A stretch of 55,000 bases of DNA from positions 1 through 55,000 of the forward strand of contig VGUH01000017.1 of the NCBI GenBank assembly GCA_016874295.1. Reading direction: 5' to 3'. The stretch comes from Gammaproteobacteria bacterium. GTDB taxonomy: Bacteria > Pseudomonadota > Gammaproteobacteria > Steroidobacterales > Steroidobacteraceae. Of the stretch, positions 10,033 to 18,519 are shown piece by piece. The stretch's first letter is position 1; the number at the start of each line of letters is the position of its first letter. The notes beneath the pieces were generated by a model. The model searched no databases. It saw only the letters and a list, made by a program, of their open reading frames with translations, and was not told the origin of the DNA. The position numbers and the translations under genes are program-made.

Positions 10033-10530
10033 ATGGCTGACGCCTACGTCGCGGCCGGCAGCAACGTCCGGCCACGAGCGAGCCTCCGGCAGGCGCTGCG
10101 CCTGCTCGGCCGGGAATTCCCGGGGCTCGAGGCTTCGCGCGCATTCGCGAATGCCGCCGTCGGCTTCCGGGGCGACGACTTCATCAATCTCGTCATCCGC
10201 TTTCCCGCGGACCTGCCGACCGAGGCGCTGATCGAGCGGCTGAAGGCCGTTGAGCGAGCCTCCGGCCGCCCGCCCGGCGCGCCGAAATGGGGCCCGCGGA
10301 CGCTCGATCTCGACCTGCTGCTGCATGGCGGCTTCGTGGGTCACGCCGCGGGCAAGTCGCTACCGCACCCGGATCTGCTGACGCGCGCCTGCGTGCTGGG
10401 GCCGCTCGCCGAGCTCGCGCCGGCGCTCGCGCACCCGGTCGCGGGCGAACGCATGGACCTGCTCTGGGAGCGCTTCGACCGCAAGGCGCATCCGCTCCGC
10501 CCGGTCTCGCTCGACGAGCCGGAAGAATGA
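10033..10530 (+). CDS. folK: HPPK, 2-amino-4-hydroxy-6-hydroxymethyldihydropteridine diphosphokinase
   Basis: Transfers pyrophosphate from ATP to the FolB product, the step before dihydropteroate synthase. The 165 residues are a complete HPPK: A-A-G-S-N near the start, F-x-N near residue 50, and the ATP/metal signature W-G-P-R-T-L-D-L-D-L-L near residue 90, then L-P-H-P-D. It starts eight bases after folB. The gene order folB-folK with folM opposite puts three pterin genes together. Confidence 0.95.
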   Translation: MADAYVAAGSNVRPRASLRQALRLLGREFPGLEASRAFANAAVGFRGDDFINLVIRFPADLPTEALIERLKAVERASGRPPGAPKWGPRTLDLDLLLHGGFVGHAAGKSLPHPDLLTRACVLGPLAELAPALAHPVAGERMDLLWERFDRKAHPLRPVSLDEPEE

Positions 10531-10535
10531 AGGCG

Positions 10536-11300
10536 CTAGCGGTCCTCGCCGCCGGCCAGACGGCCGCCGTCGACGGCGAGGACCTCGCCGGTCACGAATG
10601 GCGCGTCTTTCGCGAAGAAGAGCGCAGCCCGGGCGACGTCCTCCGGCGTGCCCGTGCGCTTCAGCGCCGTGCGCGCCACGATGCGCTCGCGCAGCGCATC
10701 GTCGACGCCCTGCTCGGGCCAGAGCACCGAGCCGGGTGCGACCGCGTTCACCCGGATCGCGGGCCCGAGCTCACGCGCCAGCGAACGCGTCAGCATCACC
10801 AGCGCCGCCTTGGCGGCGCTGTAGACGGCGTGCCTGCGGAGCGGTCTCAGCCCGTGAATGTCGGCGATGTTGAGAATGAGTCCCGCGCGTCTCGCGAGCT
10901 CGGGTGCGGCGGCCTGGGCGAGGAACAGCGGCGCGCGCAGGTTCGAACCGACCAGGTCGTCGAACTCATCGGGCGTGATGCTGCCGACCGGGGTCGCATA
11001 GAAGGTCGAAGCGTTGTTGACCAGCACGTCGAGCCGCCCGAAGGCGCGCACCACGGCCGCGGGCAGCCGCTCGCAGGCCTCGGCGTCGGCGAGGTCGGCG
11101 GCGAATGCCTGCGCCGAACCGGGCCGTGCAGCCTCGAGGCGCGCGACCAGCGCTTCGGCATCCATCCGCGAGCTGCGGTAATGGACGGCGATACGCGCGC
11201 CTTCGGCGTGGAACGCGGCGGCGATCACGGCCCCGACCCGGCGCGCGGCGCCGGTGACCAGGACGACCTTGTCGGTGAGCGGAATCGCGGGCGCTGGCAT
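10536..11300 (-). CDS. folM: Pteridine reductase / dihydromonapterin reductase (SDR)
   Basis: A 254-residue short-chain dehydrogenase. T-G-A-A-R-R-V-G near residue 15 is the T-G-x3-R-x-G nucleotide loop typical of pteridine reductases rather than classic SDRs; N-N-A-S near residue 90, the Y-x3-K catalytic pair (V-Y-S-A-A-K) near 157 and a C-terminal V-D-G-G complete the fold. FolM-type enzymes use NADPH to reduce dihydromonapterin and dihydrofolate. It is convergent with folB-folK (five bases between stops), supporting a pterin role. ATG 11300 was chosen because the frame upstream runs into the divergent methyltransferase and has no SDR pattern. Confidence 0.88.
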   Translation of the reverse strand: MPAPAIPLTDKVVLVTGAARRVGAVIAAAFHAEGARIAVHYRSSRMDAEALVARLEAARPGSAQAFAADLADAEACERLPAAVVRAFGRLDVLVNNASTFYATPVGSITPDEFDDLVGSNLRAPLFLAQAAAPELARRAGLILNIADIHGLRPLRRHAVYSAAKAALVMLTRSLARELGPAIRVNAVAPGSVLWPEQGVDDALRERIVARTALKRTGTPEDVARAALFFAKDAPFVTGEVLAVDGGRLAGGEDR

Positions 11301-11359
11301 GCGTGTCGGGACGGGCAGGAAGACGGGCCGCGACGATATCACGAGCCGCCGAGGCGCTG

Positions 11360-12541
11360 GTGTTGACGCCGGGGGGCCTGCCGCCGCTCGATGCCGGCGA
11401 GCGCGAGCGTGCCGCGGAGCTGGCCGCACGCATCCGCGCGCGCATCGCCGATCACGGCGGCTGGCTGCCGTTCTCGGCGTTCATGCAGGCAGCGCTGTAC
11501 GAGCCGGGGCTCGGCTACTACATGGCGGACGGCGCCATCTTCGGCGGCGCGGGGGACTTCGTCACCGCGCCGGAGCTCTCGCCGCTGTTCGCCGCCTGCC
11601 TTGCGGACGCGGTCGCGCCGCTGCTCGCCGCGGCGGGCGACGGCGAGATCCTCGAATTGGGCGCCGGCAGCGGGCGGCTCGCCCGCGAGCTGGTGGCGGC
11701 GCTCGCTCGGCGCGGCTGCGCGCCGCGGCGCTACCGCATCGTCGAGCCGAGTCCGCGCCTGCAGGAGCGCCAGCGCCGGCTGCTCGAGCACGCGGACGCG
11801 GGCACGACGGCATTCGAATGGCTCGCTGCGCCGCCGCGCGACGCCTGGTCCGGCGTCGCCCTCGCGAACGAGGTCGTGGACGCGCTGCCGGTGGACCGCT
11901 TTCGCGTGACGGCGGAGGGCTGCGAGGCGATCGGCGTTACCGCCGACGGAGATGCCTTCCGCTGGCAGACGCAGCCCGCGGGCCGCGAGCTCACGGCGGT
12001 GGTCGCGGGCCTCCAGCGGCGCCTGCTGCAACCCATGCCGCAGGGATTCAATTCGGAGCTGCGAATCGGTCAGGACGTCTGGCTGCGCGACGCCGCGGCG
12101 GCGCTGGCGCGCGGCGCGCTCGTCGTCATCGATTACGGGCTGCCGCGCGCGCAGTATTACCATGCCTCGCGCGACGGCGGCACGCTCGCGGCGTTCCGGC
12201 GTCATCGGCGCATCGCGGACGTGCTTGCGGCACCGGGCACGCAGGACCTGACCGCCTGGGTCGATTTTTCCGCGCTCGCGGATGCGGCGCGCGCGGCCGG
12301 CCTCGATCCCGCGGGCTTCGCGACCCAGGCGCACTTCCTGCTCGCGACTGGCATCGACACGGAGCTCGCGCGGCTCGTCGATGCCGCGCCGGAACGCGAT
12401 CGCGCCGCACACCGGCAGGCCGCGGCCACGCTACTCCTGCCCGGCGAGATGGGCGAACGCTTCAAGGTGATGGCGCTCGCGCGCGGGATCCGCGGACCAT
12501 TCCACGGATTCGGGTTCAGGAATCTCGGCGCGAGCCTGTAG
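11360..12541 (+). CDS. MidA/NDUFAF7-like SAM-dependent methyltransferase (COG1565)
   Basis: About 393 residues. Seen: an N-terminal helical section with G-Y-Y and G-D-F-V-T-A-P-E-L, characteristic of this family, then the SAM loop E-L-G-A-G-S-G-R-L and a late V-D-F-S segment. The mitochondrial relative NDUFAF7 methylates an arginine of complex I; bacterial substrates are not firmly known. GTG 11360 was preferred because GAGG stands five bases before it and it leaves ~60 bases for a promoter facing folM; GTG 11303 is in frame, only two bases from the folM start. uppP follows 12 bases after the stop. Confidence 0.85.
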   Translation: MLTPGGLPPLDAGERERAAELAARIRARIADHGGWLPFSAFMQAALYEPGLGYYMADGAIFGGAGDFVTAPELSPLFAACLADAVAPLLAAAGDGEILELGAGSGRLARELVAALARRGCAPRRYRIVEPSPRLQERQRRLLEHADAGTTAFEWLAAPPRDAWSGVALANEVVDALPVDRFRVTAEGCEAIGVTADGDAFRWQTQPAGRELTAVVAGLQRRLLQPMPQGFNSELRIGQDVWLRDAAAALARGALVVIDYGLPRAQYYHASRDGGTLAAFRRHRRIADVLAAPGTQDLTAWVDFSALADAARAAGLDPAGFATQAHFLLATGIDTELARLVDAAPERDRAAHRQAAATLLLPGEMGERFKVMALARGIRGPFHGFGFRNLGASL

Positions 12542-12553
12542 ACTGGCGCGATC

Positions 12554-13354
12554 TTGGATCCACTCCACGCCATCGTCCTCGCGATCGTCCAGGGCCTGTC
12601 CGAGTTCCTGCCGATCTCGAGTTCGGGCCATTTGGTGCTCACGCCGCATTTTTTCGGCTGGCAGGACCAGGGCCTTGCCTTCGACGTCGCGGTGCACGTC
12701 GGCACGCTGCTCGCCGTCGTCGCCTATTTCCGCCGCGAGCTCGTCGCGATGATCAGGGCCTGGCTCGGCTCGTTGACGGGTGGCGGCATGACGGCGGACG
12801 CGCGGCTTGCCTGGTGCGTGATCGTCGGCACGATCCCGGTCGGGCTGGTCGGGCTGTTCGCGGGCAGCGCGATCGAGGAGAAGCTGCGCAATCCCGTCGC
12901 CGTCGCGACGATGCTCTCGGTTTTCGGCGCGCTGATGTGGCTCGCGGACCGCTGCGGGCGGCACGAGCGCGACGAGCGCTCGCTCGGCTGGCGCGACGCG
13001 ATCCTGATCGGCTGTGCGCAGGCGCTCGCGCTCATGCCGGGCGCGTCGCGCTCGGGCGTGACGATGACCATGGCGCGCGTGCTCGGCCTCACGCGTGAGG
13101 CCGCGGCGCGCTTCTCCTTCCTGCTCGCCGTTCCGGGTATCGCCATGGCCGGCGCCTGGGAGGGGTACAAGCTCGCGACCCGCGGAGACGGCGGGGTGGA
13201 CTGGGGCGTGATCGCGCTCGGCATCGCCGTCGCCGGGGTCACGGGCTTTCTGTGCATCGCCTGGCTGCTGAAGGTCATCAACCGCATCGGCCTCGCGCCA
13301 TTCGCGATCTACCGCTTCGCGGTCGCGGCGCTGCTGTTCTGGCTGTTCGCCTGA
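12554..13354 (+). CDS. uppP: Undecaprenyl-diphosphatase UppP (BacA)
   Basis: Integral membrane phosphatase that recycles undecaprenyl pyrophosphate to the lipid carrier for peptidoglycan and O-antigen; it also confers bacitracin tolerance. The 266 residues contain both family signatures: E-F-L-P-I-S-S-S-G-H-L near residue 17 and M-P-G-A-S-R-S-G-V-T near 160, with about seven hydrophobic segments. The start is TTG 12554, since M-D-P-L-H-A-I follows directly and no ATG is near. Its TGA is immediately followed by the convergent cca stop, with no base between. Confidence 0.95.
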   Translation: MDPLHAIVLAIVQGLSEFLPISSSGHLVLTPHFFGWQDQGLAFDVAVHVGTLLAVVAYFRRELVAMIRAWLGSLTGGGMTADARLAWCVIVGTIPVGLVGLFAGSAIEEKLRNPVAVATMLSVFGALMWLADRCGRHERDERSLGWRDAILIGCAQALALMPGASRSGVTMTMARVLGLTREAAARFSFLLAVPGIAMAGAWEGYKLATRGDGGVDWGVIALGIAVAGVTGFLCIAWLLKVINRIGLAPFAIYRFAVAALLFWLFA

Positions 13355-14569
13355 TCAGGCGGCCTTGAGGGCGGCGAGGCGCCGGCGCCTCAGCAATTCG
13401 CCGATCTGTTCGCCCGGGAGTCCTGCCCGCTCCGCATCCGTGAGGGCGACCGCGGCGGCACGCTCCTGCGCATCGCGGAGCAGCGCCGCCTGCGGATAGG
13501 GGAGATCGCCGAGACCGCCGCCGCGCCCGCGGTGGTCGGCCTCGCAGGCGACCAGCAGCTCGCGGAACCGCTCCGGTCGGCGAAAGGCATCGCAGGACTC
13601 GAGCAGCTCGAGAAGCGTGCGCGGCCGCAGTTCCCCGGCGCGGTGCACGAGGCCGTGCCAGCGCGCGGCGAGCACCGCGAGCTCGCGATGATCCGCCGGC
13701 ACGCGCAGCCGCGCGCAGAGCTCGGCCGCGAGCCGCGCACCCGACTGCTCGTGGCCGATGTGGCGCGGCCATTGCGAGCGCGGCGTGCGGCCCTTGCCGA
13801 GGTCGTGCATCAGCGCCGCGAAGCGGATGCGCGGCTCGGGCGTGAGCGCAGCAGCCGCCAGCATCACGAGCTCCATGTGCAGGCCCGTGTCGACCTCCGG
13901 GTGCCACTTTTCCGGCTGCGGCACGCCCCAGAGCGCGTCGAGTTCGGGAAAAATGCGCGCCAGTGCGCCGCACTCGCGCAGCGCCCGCAGCCACGCCGCC
14001 GGCGCCGGTTCCGCGAGCGCCTTGGCCGTCTCCTGCCAGGCGCGTTCCGGCACCAGCGCGTCGGCCTCGCCCGCGGCGACCATCGCGCGCATGCGCCCAA
14101 GCGTTTCGGGCGCGATCCTGAAGCCGAGCGGCTCGTAGCGGGCGAGGAAGCGCGCCACGCGCAGGATCCGCACCGGGTCTTCATCAAACGCTTCCGACAC
14201 GTGGCGGAGCCTGCGGGCCTCGAGATCGGCGCGCCCGCCGCAGGGATCGATCAGCGCGCCGTCCGCGGCGCGCGCCATCGCGTTGATCGTCAGGTCGCGG
14301 CGGCGAAGGTCATCCTCGAGGGTCACGTCCGGCGAGAAGGAAACCTCGAAGCCGCGGTAGCCGGGGCCGGTCTTGCGCTCGGTGCGCGCGAGCGCGTATT
14401 CCTCGGTGGTCTCAGGGTGCAGGAACACCGGGAAGTCGCGCCCGACCCGGCGGTAACCCGCGTCCAGCATCTGCTGCGGCGTCGCGCCGACCACCACCCA
14501 GTCGCGCTCGGCGACGGGCCGGCCGAGCAGCTCGTCGCGAACCGCGCCGCCGACCAGATAGACTTTCAT
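13355..14569 (-). CDS. cca: Multifunctional CCA-adding enzyme with HD domain
   Basis: Adds or repairs the 3' CCA end of tRNAs. The 404 residues begin with the nucleotidyltransferase motif [10 protein letters not shown], followed by [10 protein letters not shown] and the [11 protein letters not shown] region; near residue 245 M-H-D-L-G-K-G marks the HD phosphohydrolase domain typical of gammaproteobacterial enzymes, which carries 2',3'-cyclic phosphodiesterase and phosphatase activity. It is divergent from the aminopeptidase gene with only six bases between start codons, so promoters must lie inside coding sequence. Confidence 0.95.
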   Translation of the reverse strand: MKVYLVGGAVRDELLGRPVAERDWVVVGATPQQMLDAGYRRVGRDFPVFLHPETTEEYALARTERKTGPGYRGFEVSFSPDVTLEDDLRRRDLTINAMARAADGALIDPCGGRADLEARRLRHVSEAFDEDPVRILRVARFLARYEPLGFRIAPETLGRMRAMVAAGEADALVPERAWQETAKALAEPAPAAWLRALRECGALARIFPELDALWGVPQPEKWHPEVDTGLHMELVMLAAAALTPEPRIRFAALMHDLGKGRTPRSQWPRHIGHEQSGARLAAELCARLRVPADHRELAVLAARWHGLVHRAGELRPRTLLELLESCDAFRRPERFRELLVACEADHRGRGGGLGDLPYPQAALLRDAQERAAAVALTDAERAGLPGEQIGELLRRRRLAALKAA

Positions 14570-14575
14570 CGCATC

Positions 14576-15871
14576 ATGGTACGCGATCCGCCCTCGCGCC
14601 TTGTCCGGCTGTTCGCGGTGGCCGCGGCCTGCGTGACCTTGTCCGGCTGCTACTACGTGCACGTCGCCTCGGGGCAGCTCGAAATGAGCGGCAAGCGCGA
14701 GCCGATCGCCGAAATCGTCGCGCGCCCCGACACCGACCCGACACTGCGCACGCGGCTCGAGCTCGCCGCGCGGGCGCGCGATTTCGCCACCGCCGAGCTC
14801 GGCCTGCCCGACAACGGCAGCTACCGCGCGTTTGCCGACCTCGGGCGGCGCTACGCGACCTGGAACGTGTTCGCGGCGCCCGAATTCTCGATTGATTCCA
14901 GGCGCTGGTGCTTCCCGGTCGCGGGCTGCGTCAGCTACCGCGGCTATTTCGACGAGGCGCGTGCCGCCCGGGAGGCGGACAAGCTGCGCGCACGCGGCTT
15001 TGATACGTTCATCGGGCCGTCGATCGCCTACTCGACGCTCGGGCACCTGCGCGACCCGGTGCTGAACACCATGCTGGCCTACGGCGACACGGAGCTTGTC
15101 GCCCTCCTGTTCCACGAGCTGGCGCACCAGGCCGTGTACGCCCAGGGCGACAGCGACTTCAACGAGGCGTTTGCGAGCGTGGTCGAGAACGAGGGCGTGC
15201 AGCGCTGGCTCGCCCGCGAAGGCAGGCCTGCAGAGCTCGAGAAATTCGTCGCGCTGCGCACACGTCAGGGCGAGGCCACCGGGCTCATGGTGGCCGCGCG
15301 CGCGCGGCTCGCCGCGCTGTACGCCGGGCCGCTCATGCCCGGAGCGATGCGCGCGGAGAAGGCCGCCGAGCTGGCGCGGCTGCGCGCGGCGCTGGCGGCG
15401 GGCGGGTACCCGGCGGATGGCGAGTTCAACAACGCCCGTCTGGTCGCGGTCGCCACCTACGAGCGTTGCGTACCCGCCCTGCGGGCCGAGCTCGAGCGCC
15501 TCGGCAACGACCTGCGAGCGTTCTACGCGACGATGAGGGAACTGGCCGCCCGGCCGCGCCCACGCTACCTGTGCAGAGCTTCCCTAGATCAGGTATTTCG
15601 GCAGAACCGCATTCAGGGGCTGGGGCCTGATGCCGAGCCGGGCGAGCCCGTTGACCTTGCAGACGCTGTCGACCGTGAGCGACCGGTAGTTATCGGTCGA
15701 GAACGGTTTGCCGGGCACGAAGTCGCAGATCGTCGCCTGCAGCCGCGCGGCGAGGTCCGGCATGCCGATCACCGCGCGCGCAAGACGCAGGCGATCGCGC
15801 ACCCGGCAGACGATCTCCTGCAGCGTCATCCGGTCGGGTCCGCAGAGCTCGTAGCACTCGCCGGCGGTTGA
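14576..15871 (+). CDS. Predicted aminopeptidase lipoprotein (COG4324), stop codon apparently lost
   Basis: The first ~25 residues are a lipoprotein signal with L-S-G-C. The body matches COG4324 putative aminopeptidases: A-Y-S-T-L-G-H-L-R-D-P-V and the zinc-type motif F-H-E-L-A-H-Q near residue 180, then F-N-E-A-F-A. The family pattern ends near base 15580 (~335 residues), but the frame stays open to 15871, adding ~97 residues that lie antisense to the epimerase gene and look like non-coding readthrough. A TAG at 15585-15587, making the CTAG stop overlap usual for convergent genes, is one frame away. A single-base indel near the 3' end, real or a sequencing error, would explain this. Confidence 0.7.
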   Translation: MVRDPPSRLVRLFAVAAACVTLSGCYYVHVASGQLEMSGKREPIAEIVARPDTDPTLRTRLELAARARDFATAELGLPDNGSYRAFADLGRRYATWNVFAAPEFSIDSRRWCFPVAGCVSYRGYFDEARAAREADKLRARGFDTFIGPSIAYSTLGHLRDPVLNTMLAYGDTELVALLFHELAHQAVYAQGDSDFNEAFASVVENEGVQRWLAREGRPAELEKFVALRTRQGEATGLMVAARARLAALYAGPLMPGAMRAEKAAELARLRAALAAGGYPADGEFNNARLVAVATYERCVPALRAELERLGNDLRAFYATMRELAARPRPRYLCRASLDQVFRQNRIQGLGPDAEPGEPVDLADAVDRERPVVIGRERFAGHEVADRRLQPRGEVRHADHRARKTQAIAHPADDLLQRHPVGSAELVALAGG

Positions 15872-16495
15872 TTCGTCGGCGAGGCCATGCTGGACGGCGG
15901 CGACGACGTCTCCTACCCACACCGGCGCCAACCGCGCGCCCGGCCGCGCGAGCGGCAACGCCAGCGGGATCGCGCGCAGCAGCCGCGCGAAGCGATTCGT
16001 GAAATCGTCGCCTGGCCCGAAGATCACCGAGGGCTGGAAGATCGTCCACTGCAGGTCCGGGCCGGACTCATCGCGGATCACGCGTTCGCCACGGCCCTTG
16101 CTGCGCAGGTAATGGCTTGGGCCGAGCCCGGCATCCGCATTGAGCGCGCTGACGTGCAACAGGCGGTCGACACGCGCACGTCGGCAGGCCTCGATCAGCC
16201 TGCGCACCAGCTCGACGTGCACCTTCTCGAAGCCGCGCCCGTTGTGCCCGCGCTCGTTCAGGATCCCGATCAGGTTGATGACCGCCCGCTGCCCGGTGCA
16301 GAGCGCCGCGAGCTGGCGCTGGTCGTGAATGTCGGCCGCGACCAGCTTGAGCGAGGGGAGCGGGCCGAGGTGGCGGGCACGGGCCGGGTCGCGCGTCGGC
16401 ACGGTGATCTGCCAGCCGGCGCGGGCGAGCGCCGCGCACAAGTGCGTGCCGACGAAACCGGAACCGCCGAGCACGCAGATTGAACCCGGTGTCAT
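15584..16495 (-). CDS. NDUFA9-like NAD(P)-binding epimerase/dehydratase
   Basis: A 303-residue extended SDR of the complex I NDUFA9 group. Seen: the nucleotide loop G-G-S-G-F-V-G at residues 9-15, D-I-H-D-Q near 55, H-V-S-A-L-N near 115, and an active-site pattern in which S-H-Y-L-R-S-K keeps Y-x3-K. Mitochondrial NDUFA9 is a quinone-site accessory subunit of complex I; free bacterial homologues are often encoded next to cca, as here, and their reaction is unproven. ATG 16495 directly precedes the first beta strand. Its 3' end is overlapped by the extended aminopeptidase frame. Confidence 0.82.
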   Translation of the reverse strand: MTPGSICVLGGSGFVGTHLCAALARAGWQITVPTRDPARARHLGPLPSLKLVAADIHDQRQLAALCTGQRAVINLIGILNERGHNGRGFEKVHVELVRRLIEACRRARVDRLLHVSALNADAGLGPSHYLRSKGRGERVIRDESGPDLQWTIFQPSVIFGPGDDFTNRFARLLRAIPLALPLARPGARLAPVWVGDVVAAVQHGLADESTAGECYELCGPDRMTLQEIVCRVRDRLRLARAVIGMPDLAARLQATICDFVPGKPFSTDNYRSLTVDSVCKVNGLARLGIRPQPLNAVLPKYLI

Positions 16496-16521
16496 CGCGC
16501 GATTATAGAACTCGCGCCCTT

Positions 16522-16620
16522 GCCGGCGCGCGCGGGATCCGGCGGGGTTTCCGGCTCGCGAACCCTGCCGGAACTTTAAGGGTTCGCTCGCCGGAACCCC
16601 GCCACCTCGCGCGCGCCGGC
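16522..16620. repeat. Long nested imperfect palindrome between epimerase and degQ
   Basis: Outer arms 16522-16534 and 16608-16620 are exact complements (GCCGGCGCGCGCG and its reverse). Inside them, 16541-16566 pairs with 16579-16603 apart from one extra T and two mismatches, leaving a 12-base loop (16567-16578). The element fills much of the 229-base gap between the degQ 3' end and the epimerase 5' end. No T-tract follows, so it may be a structured extragenic palindrome that stabilises the degQ transcript end rather than an intrinsic terminator. Nothing else is visible in the gap. Confidence 0.65.
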
Positions 16621-16724
16621 CACGCGGCGGCGCTCTGGCTCGCGCGCGAGGTGCCGCGGCGATTCGTGCGCGCGCCGGCCGGCCGTAGCGCGCTTGCCTC
16701 AGCACGCCAAAGTTCGAGCGCGAG

Positions 16725-18044
16725 TCAGCGCAGCGGCAGGAGGATGACCTGGCTGCCGCGCTTCAGCTGCACGAGCAGCGTCGCCTGGTCCTTGGCCGCC
16801 TCGCGCAGTTCCGCGAGCGAGTTCACGCGCTGCCGGTTGACCGCAACGATCCGGTCGTCCGCCAGCAGCCCCGCCTGCGCGGCCGGGCTTCCCTGCGCGA
16901 CCTCGCGCACACGCACGCCGCCAGCGGTGTCTTCCGACACCTCCACCAGTTCGGCGCCGGCGAGCGCCGGATGGATGGCGGAAGCATCGGCGATCTGCGC
17001 CGCCTCGCGCAGCACGGCGGTGACCGTCCGCGGCTTGCCTTCGCGCAGCAGCCCGACCTCGATGCTGTCGCCGACCTTCAGCATGCCGATGGTCTTGCGC
17101 AACTCCGCGTTGGAGCGGACCGGCTCGCCGCGCACGGTGGTGATGACGTCGCCAGGCTCGATGCCGGCCCGGTCCGCGGCTGAGCCCTCGACGACCTGCG
17201 AGACCAGCGCGCCCTGGGCATTCTCGGCGAGCCCGAGACTTCTGCGGAAATCGGGCGTCAGGGACAAGGTCATGACGCCGAGCTGCCCGCGGTTGACCTG
17301 GCCGGTTTCGATCAGCTGCTCCATGACCGAGCGGACCAGGTTCGACGGGATCGCGAAGCCGATGCCGATATTGCCGCCGGATCCCGACAGGATCGCGGAG
17401 TTGATGCCGACCAGGTTGCCGTCGAGCCCGACCAGGGCGCCGCCGGAATTGCCCGGATTGATGGCCGCATCGGTCTGTATGAAGTCCTCGACGCCGTCAC
17501 GGCTGAGGCCGGTGCGGCCGAGGGCGCTCACGATCCCGGAAGTCACCGTGTGCTGCAGGCCGAAGGGGTTGCCGATGGCGATCACGAAGTCGCCGACCTG
17601 GAGTCGCGACGAGTCCGCGAGGTGCATCTCGGCCGGCAGCTTCGCGTCCTTGACGCGCAGCACGGCGACGTCCGAGCGCTCGTCGCTGCCCACGACCTCG
17701 GCCTTGAGCTCGACGTCGTCCACCAGCGTGATCGTGATTTCGCTGGCGTTCTTCACGACATGGGCATTGGTGACGATGTAGCCATTCCTGGCGTCGACGA
17801 TCACGCCGGAGCCGGCGCTCCGGAACTCGCGGTCGCGTGGCTGACCGAAGAAGCGGCGGAAATCCGGGTCGTCGAAGAACGGATGGCGCGGCGCGGCGAC
17901 CGTGCCGCGCACGGCGATGTTGACCACCGCCGGCGAGGCGTTCCTGATGACCGGGGCGAAGGAGGGCAGCGTCGCCTGCGCGGAAACTGCCGCGGAAATC
18001 GTGAAAATGGCTGCGGCCCCAACGGCCGCGATGATCTTGTTCAT
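16725..18044 (-). CDS. degQ: Periplasmic Do/DegQ-type serine protease
   Basis: Quality-control protease of the envelope. The 439 residues show a signal peptide (cleavage after A-V-S-A), a trypsin-like domain with the catalytic triad in T-N-A-H-V-V, S-D-V-A-V-L-R and G-N-S-G-G-A-L, and two PDZ domains (from about residues 255 and 365). DegP, DegQ and DegS share this plan; two PDZ domains exclude DegS, and the short loop after the signal favours DegQ-like over DegP-like, but this is inferred. It is divergent from nrdJa across a 475-base control region. Confidence 0.92.
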   Translation of the reverse strand: MNKIIAAVGAAAIFTISAAVSAQATLPSFAPVIRNASPAVVNIAVRGTVAAPRHPFFDDPDFRRFFGQPRDREFRSAGSGVIVDARNGYIVTNAHVVKNASEITITLVDDVELKAEVVGSDERSDVAVLRVKDAKLPAEMHLADSSRLQVGDFVIAIGNPFGLQHTVTSGIVSALGRTGLSRDGVEDFIQTDAAINPGNSGGALVGLDGNLVGINSAILSGSGGNIGIGFAIPSNLVRSVMEQLIETGQVNRGQLGVMTLSLTPDFRRSLGLAENAQGALVSQVVEGSAADRAGIEPGDVITTVRGEPVRSNAELRKTIGMLKVGDSIEVGLLREGKPRTVTAVLREAAQIADASAIHPALAGAELVEVSEDTAGGVRVREVAQGSPAAQAGLLADDRIVAVNRQRVNSLAELREAAKDQATLLVQLKRGSQVILLPLR

Positions 18045-18177
18045 GGCGCCAGACCTCGGTGGACGCGTTCTCAGACCGGACCCTGCCAGCGCAAGTTCCG
18101 ATGCGCGCGAGGCTTGATTTTCCCGCGTGCGAGCGCGCTCGTGTACGAATCCGCTGGTATTTTTCGGCTTTTTCTGC

Positions 18178-18193
18178 ACACAAGATGTTGTAC
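18178..18193. promoter_or_regulatory. NrdR-type box 1
   Basis: ACACAAGATGTTGTAC, close to the palindromic NrdR consensus ACAC-w-A-t-AT-c-T-w-GTGT. NrdR is the nucleotide-sensing repressor of ribonucleotide reductase genes. This copy is 180 bases upstream of box 2 and about 134 bases upstream of degQ. Confidence 0.65.
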
Positions 18194-18317
18194 TGCGCAG
18201 AAACAGGGCGTGTTGCGGGCATGGCGCGGCGCTCGACCGGAAATTGCCTGAAGTGCCAGCAGTAACTTATTGATTAATAACGAGTATCGAGAAGCGTTTT
18301 TTTTTATAAGGAAATCC

Positions 18318-18345
18318 TTGACACCACCCGCCTTGCGGAAATAAT
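18318..18345 (+). promoter_or_regulatory. Sigma-70 promoter of nrdJa-nrdJb
   Basis: A perfect TTGACA (18318-18323) followed after 16 bases by AATAAT (18340-18345). Transcription would start near 18352, immediately before or inside NrdR box 2, so a bound repressor would block it. Confidence 0.65.
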
Positions 18346-18357
18346 TTCACAACCCTG

Positions 18358-18373
18358 ACACAAGATCTTGTAG
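18358..18373. promoter_or_regulatory. NrdR-type box 2
   Basis: ACACAAGATCTTGTAG, an almost perfect palindrome matching the NrdR consensus. It overlaps the predicted transcription start of nrdJa, the position expected for an operator. Together with box 1 it implies repression of nrdJab when dNTPs or ATP bind NrdR; nrdR is not in this window. Confidence 0.75.
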
Positions 18374-18519
18374 TCGCCGTCCGAAAGCGGAACCGGCCGG
18401 CAGAAGAGTCAGGGAGCCACGTGAAATCGGACGCAGGCGGCGCCAGGGAGCGCATGCCGGGGTGAGATTTCTCCGGCGAATGCACGGGTCGCGGGGACGA
18501 GGGGAGCAGCGCGGGAAAA

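Larger units (their letters stand above)
18045..18519. other. 475-base control region between degQ and nrdJa
   Basis: Gene-free stretch. It carries two NrdR-type boxes and a sigma-70 promoter for nrdJa (listed separately). Bases ~18261-18310 form an AT-rich island with a run of nine T, unusual in this GC-rich window. The 147 bases after the second box form a long nrdJa leader in which I see no open frame, riboswitch pattern or strong hairpin. The degQ promoter must also lie here. Confidence 0.6.

Noticed and set aside
18261-18310. AT-rich island considered as a replication origin
   Set aside because: No cluster of DnaA boxes and no dnaA, dnaN or gidA-type neighbours; it is better explained as promoter-region DNA.
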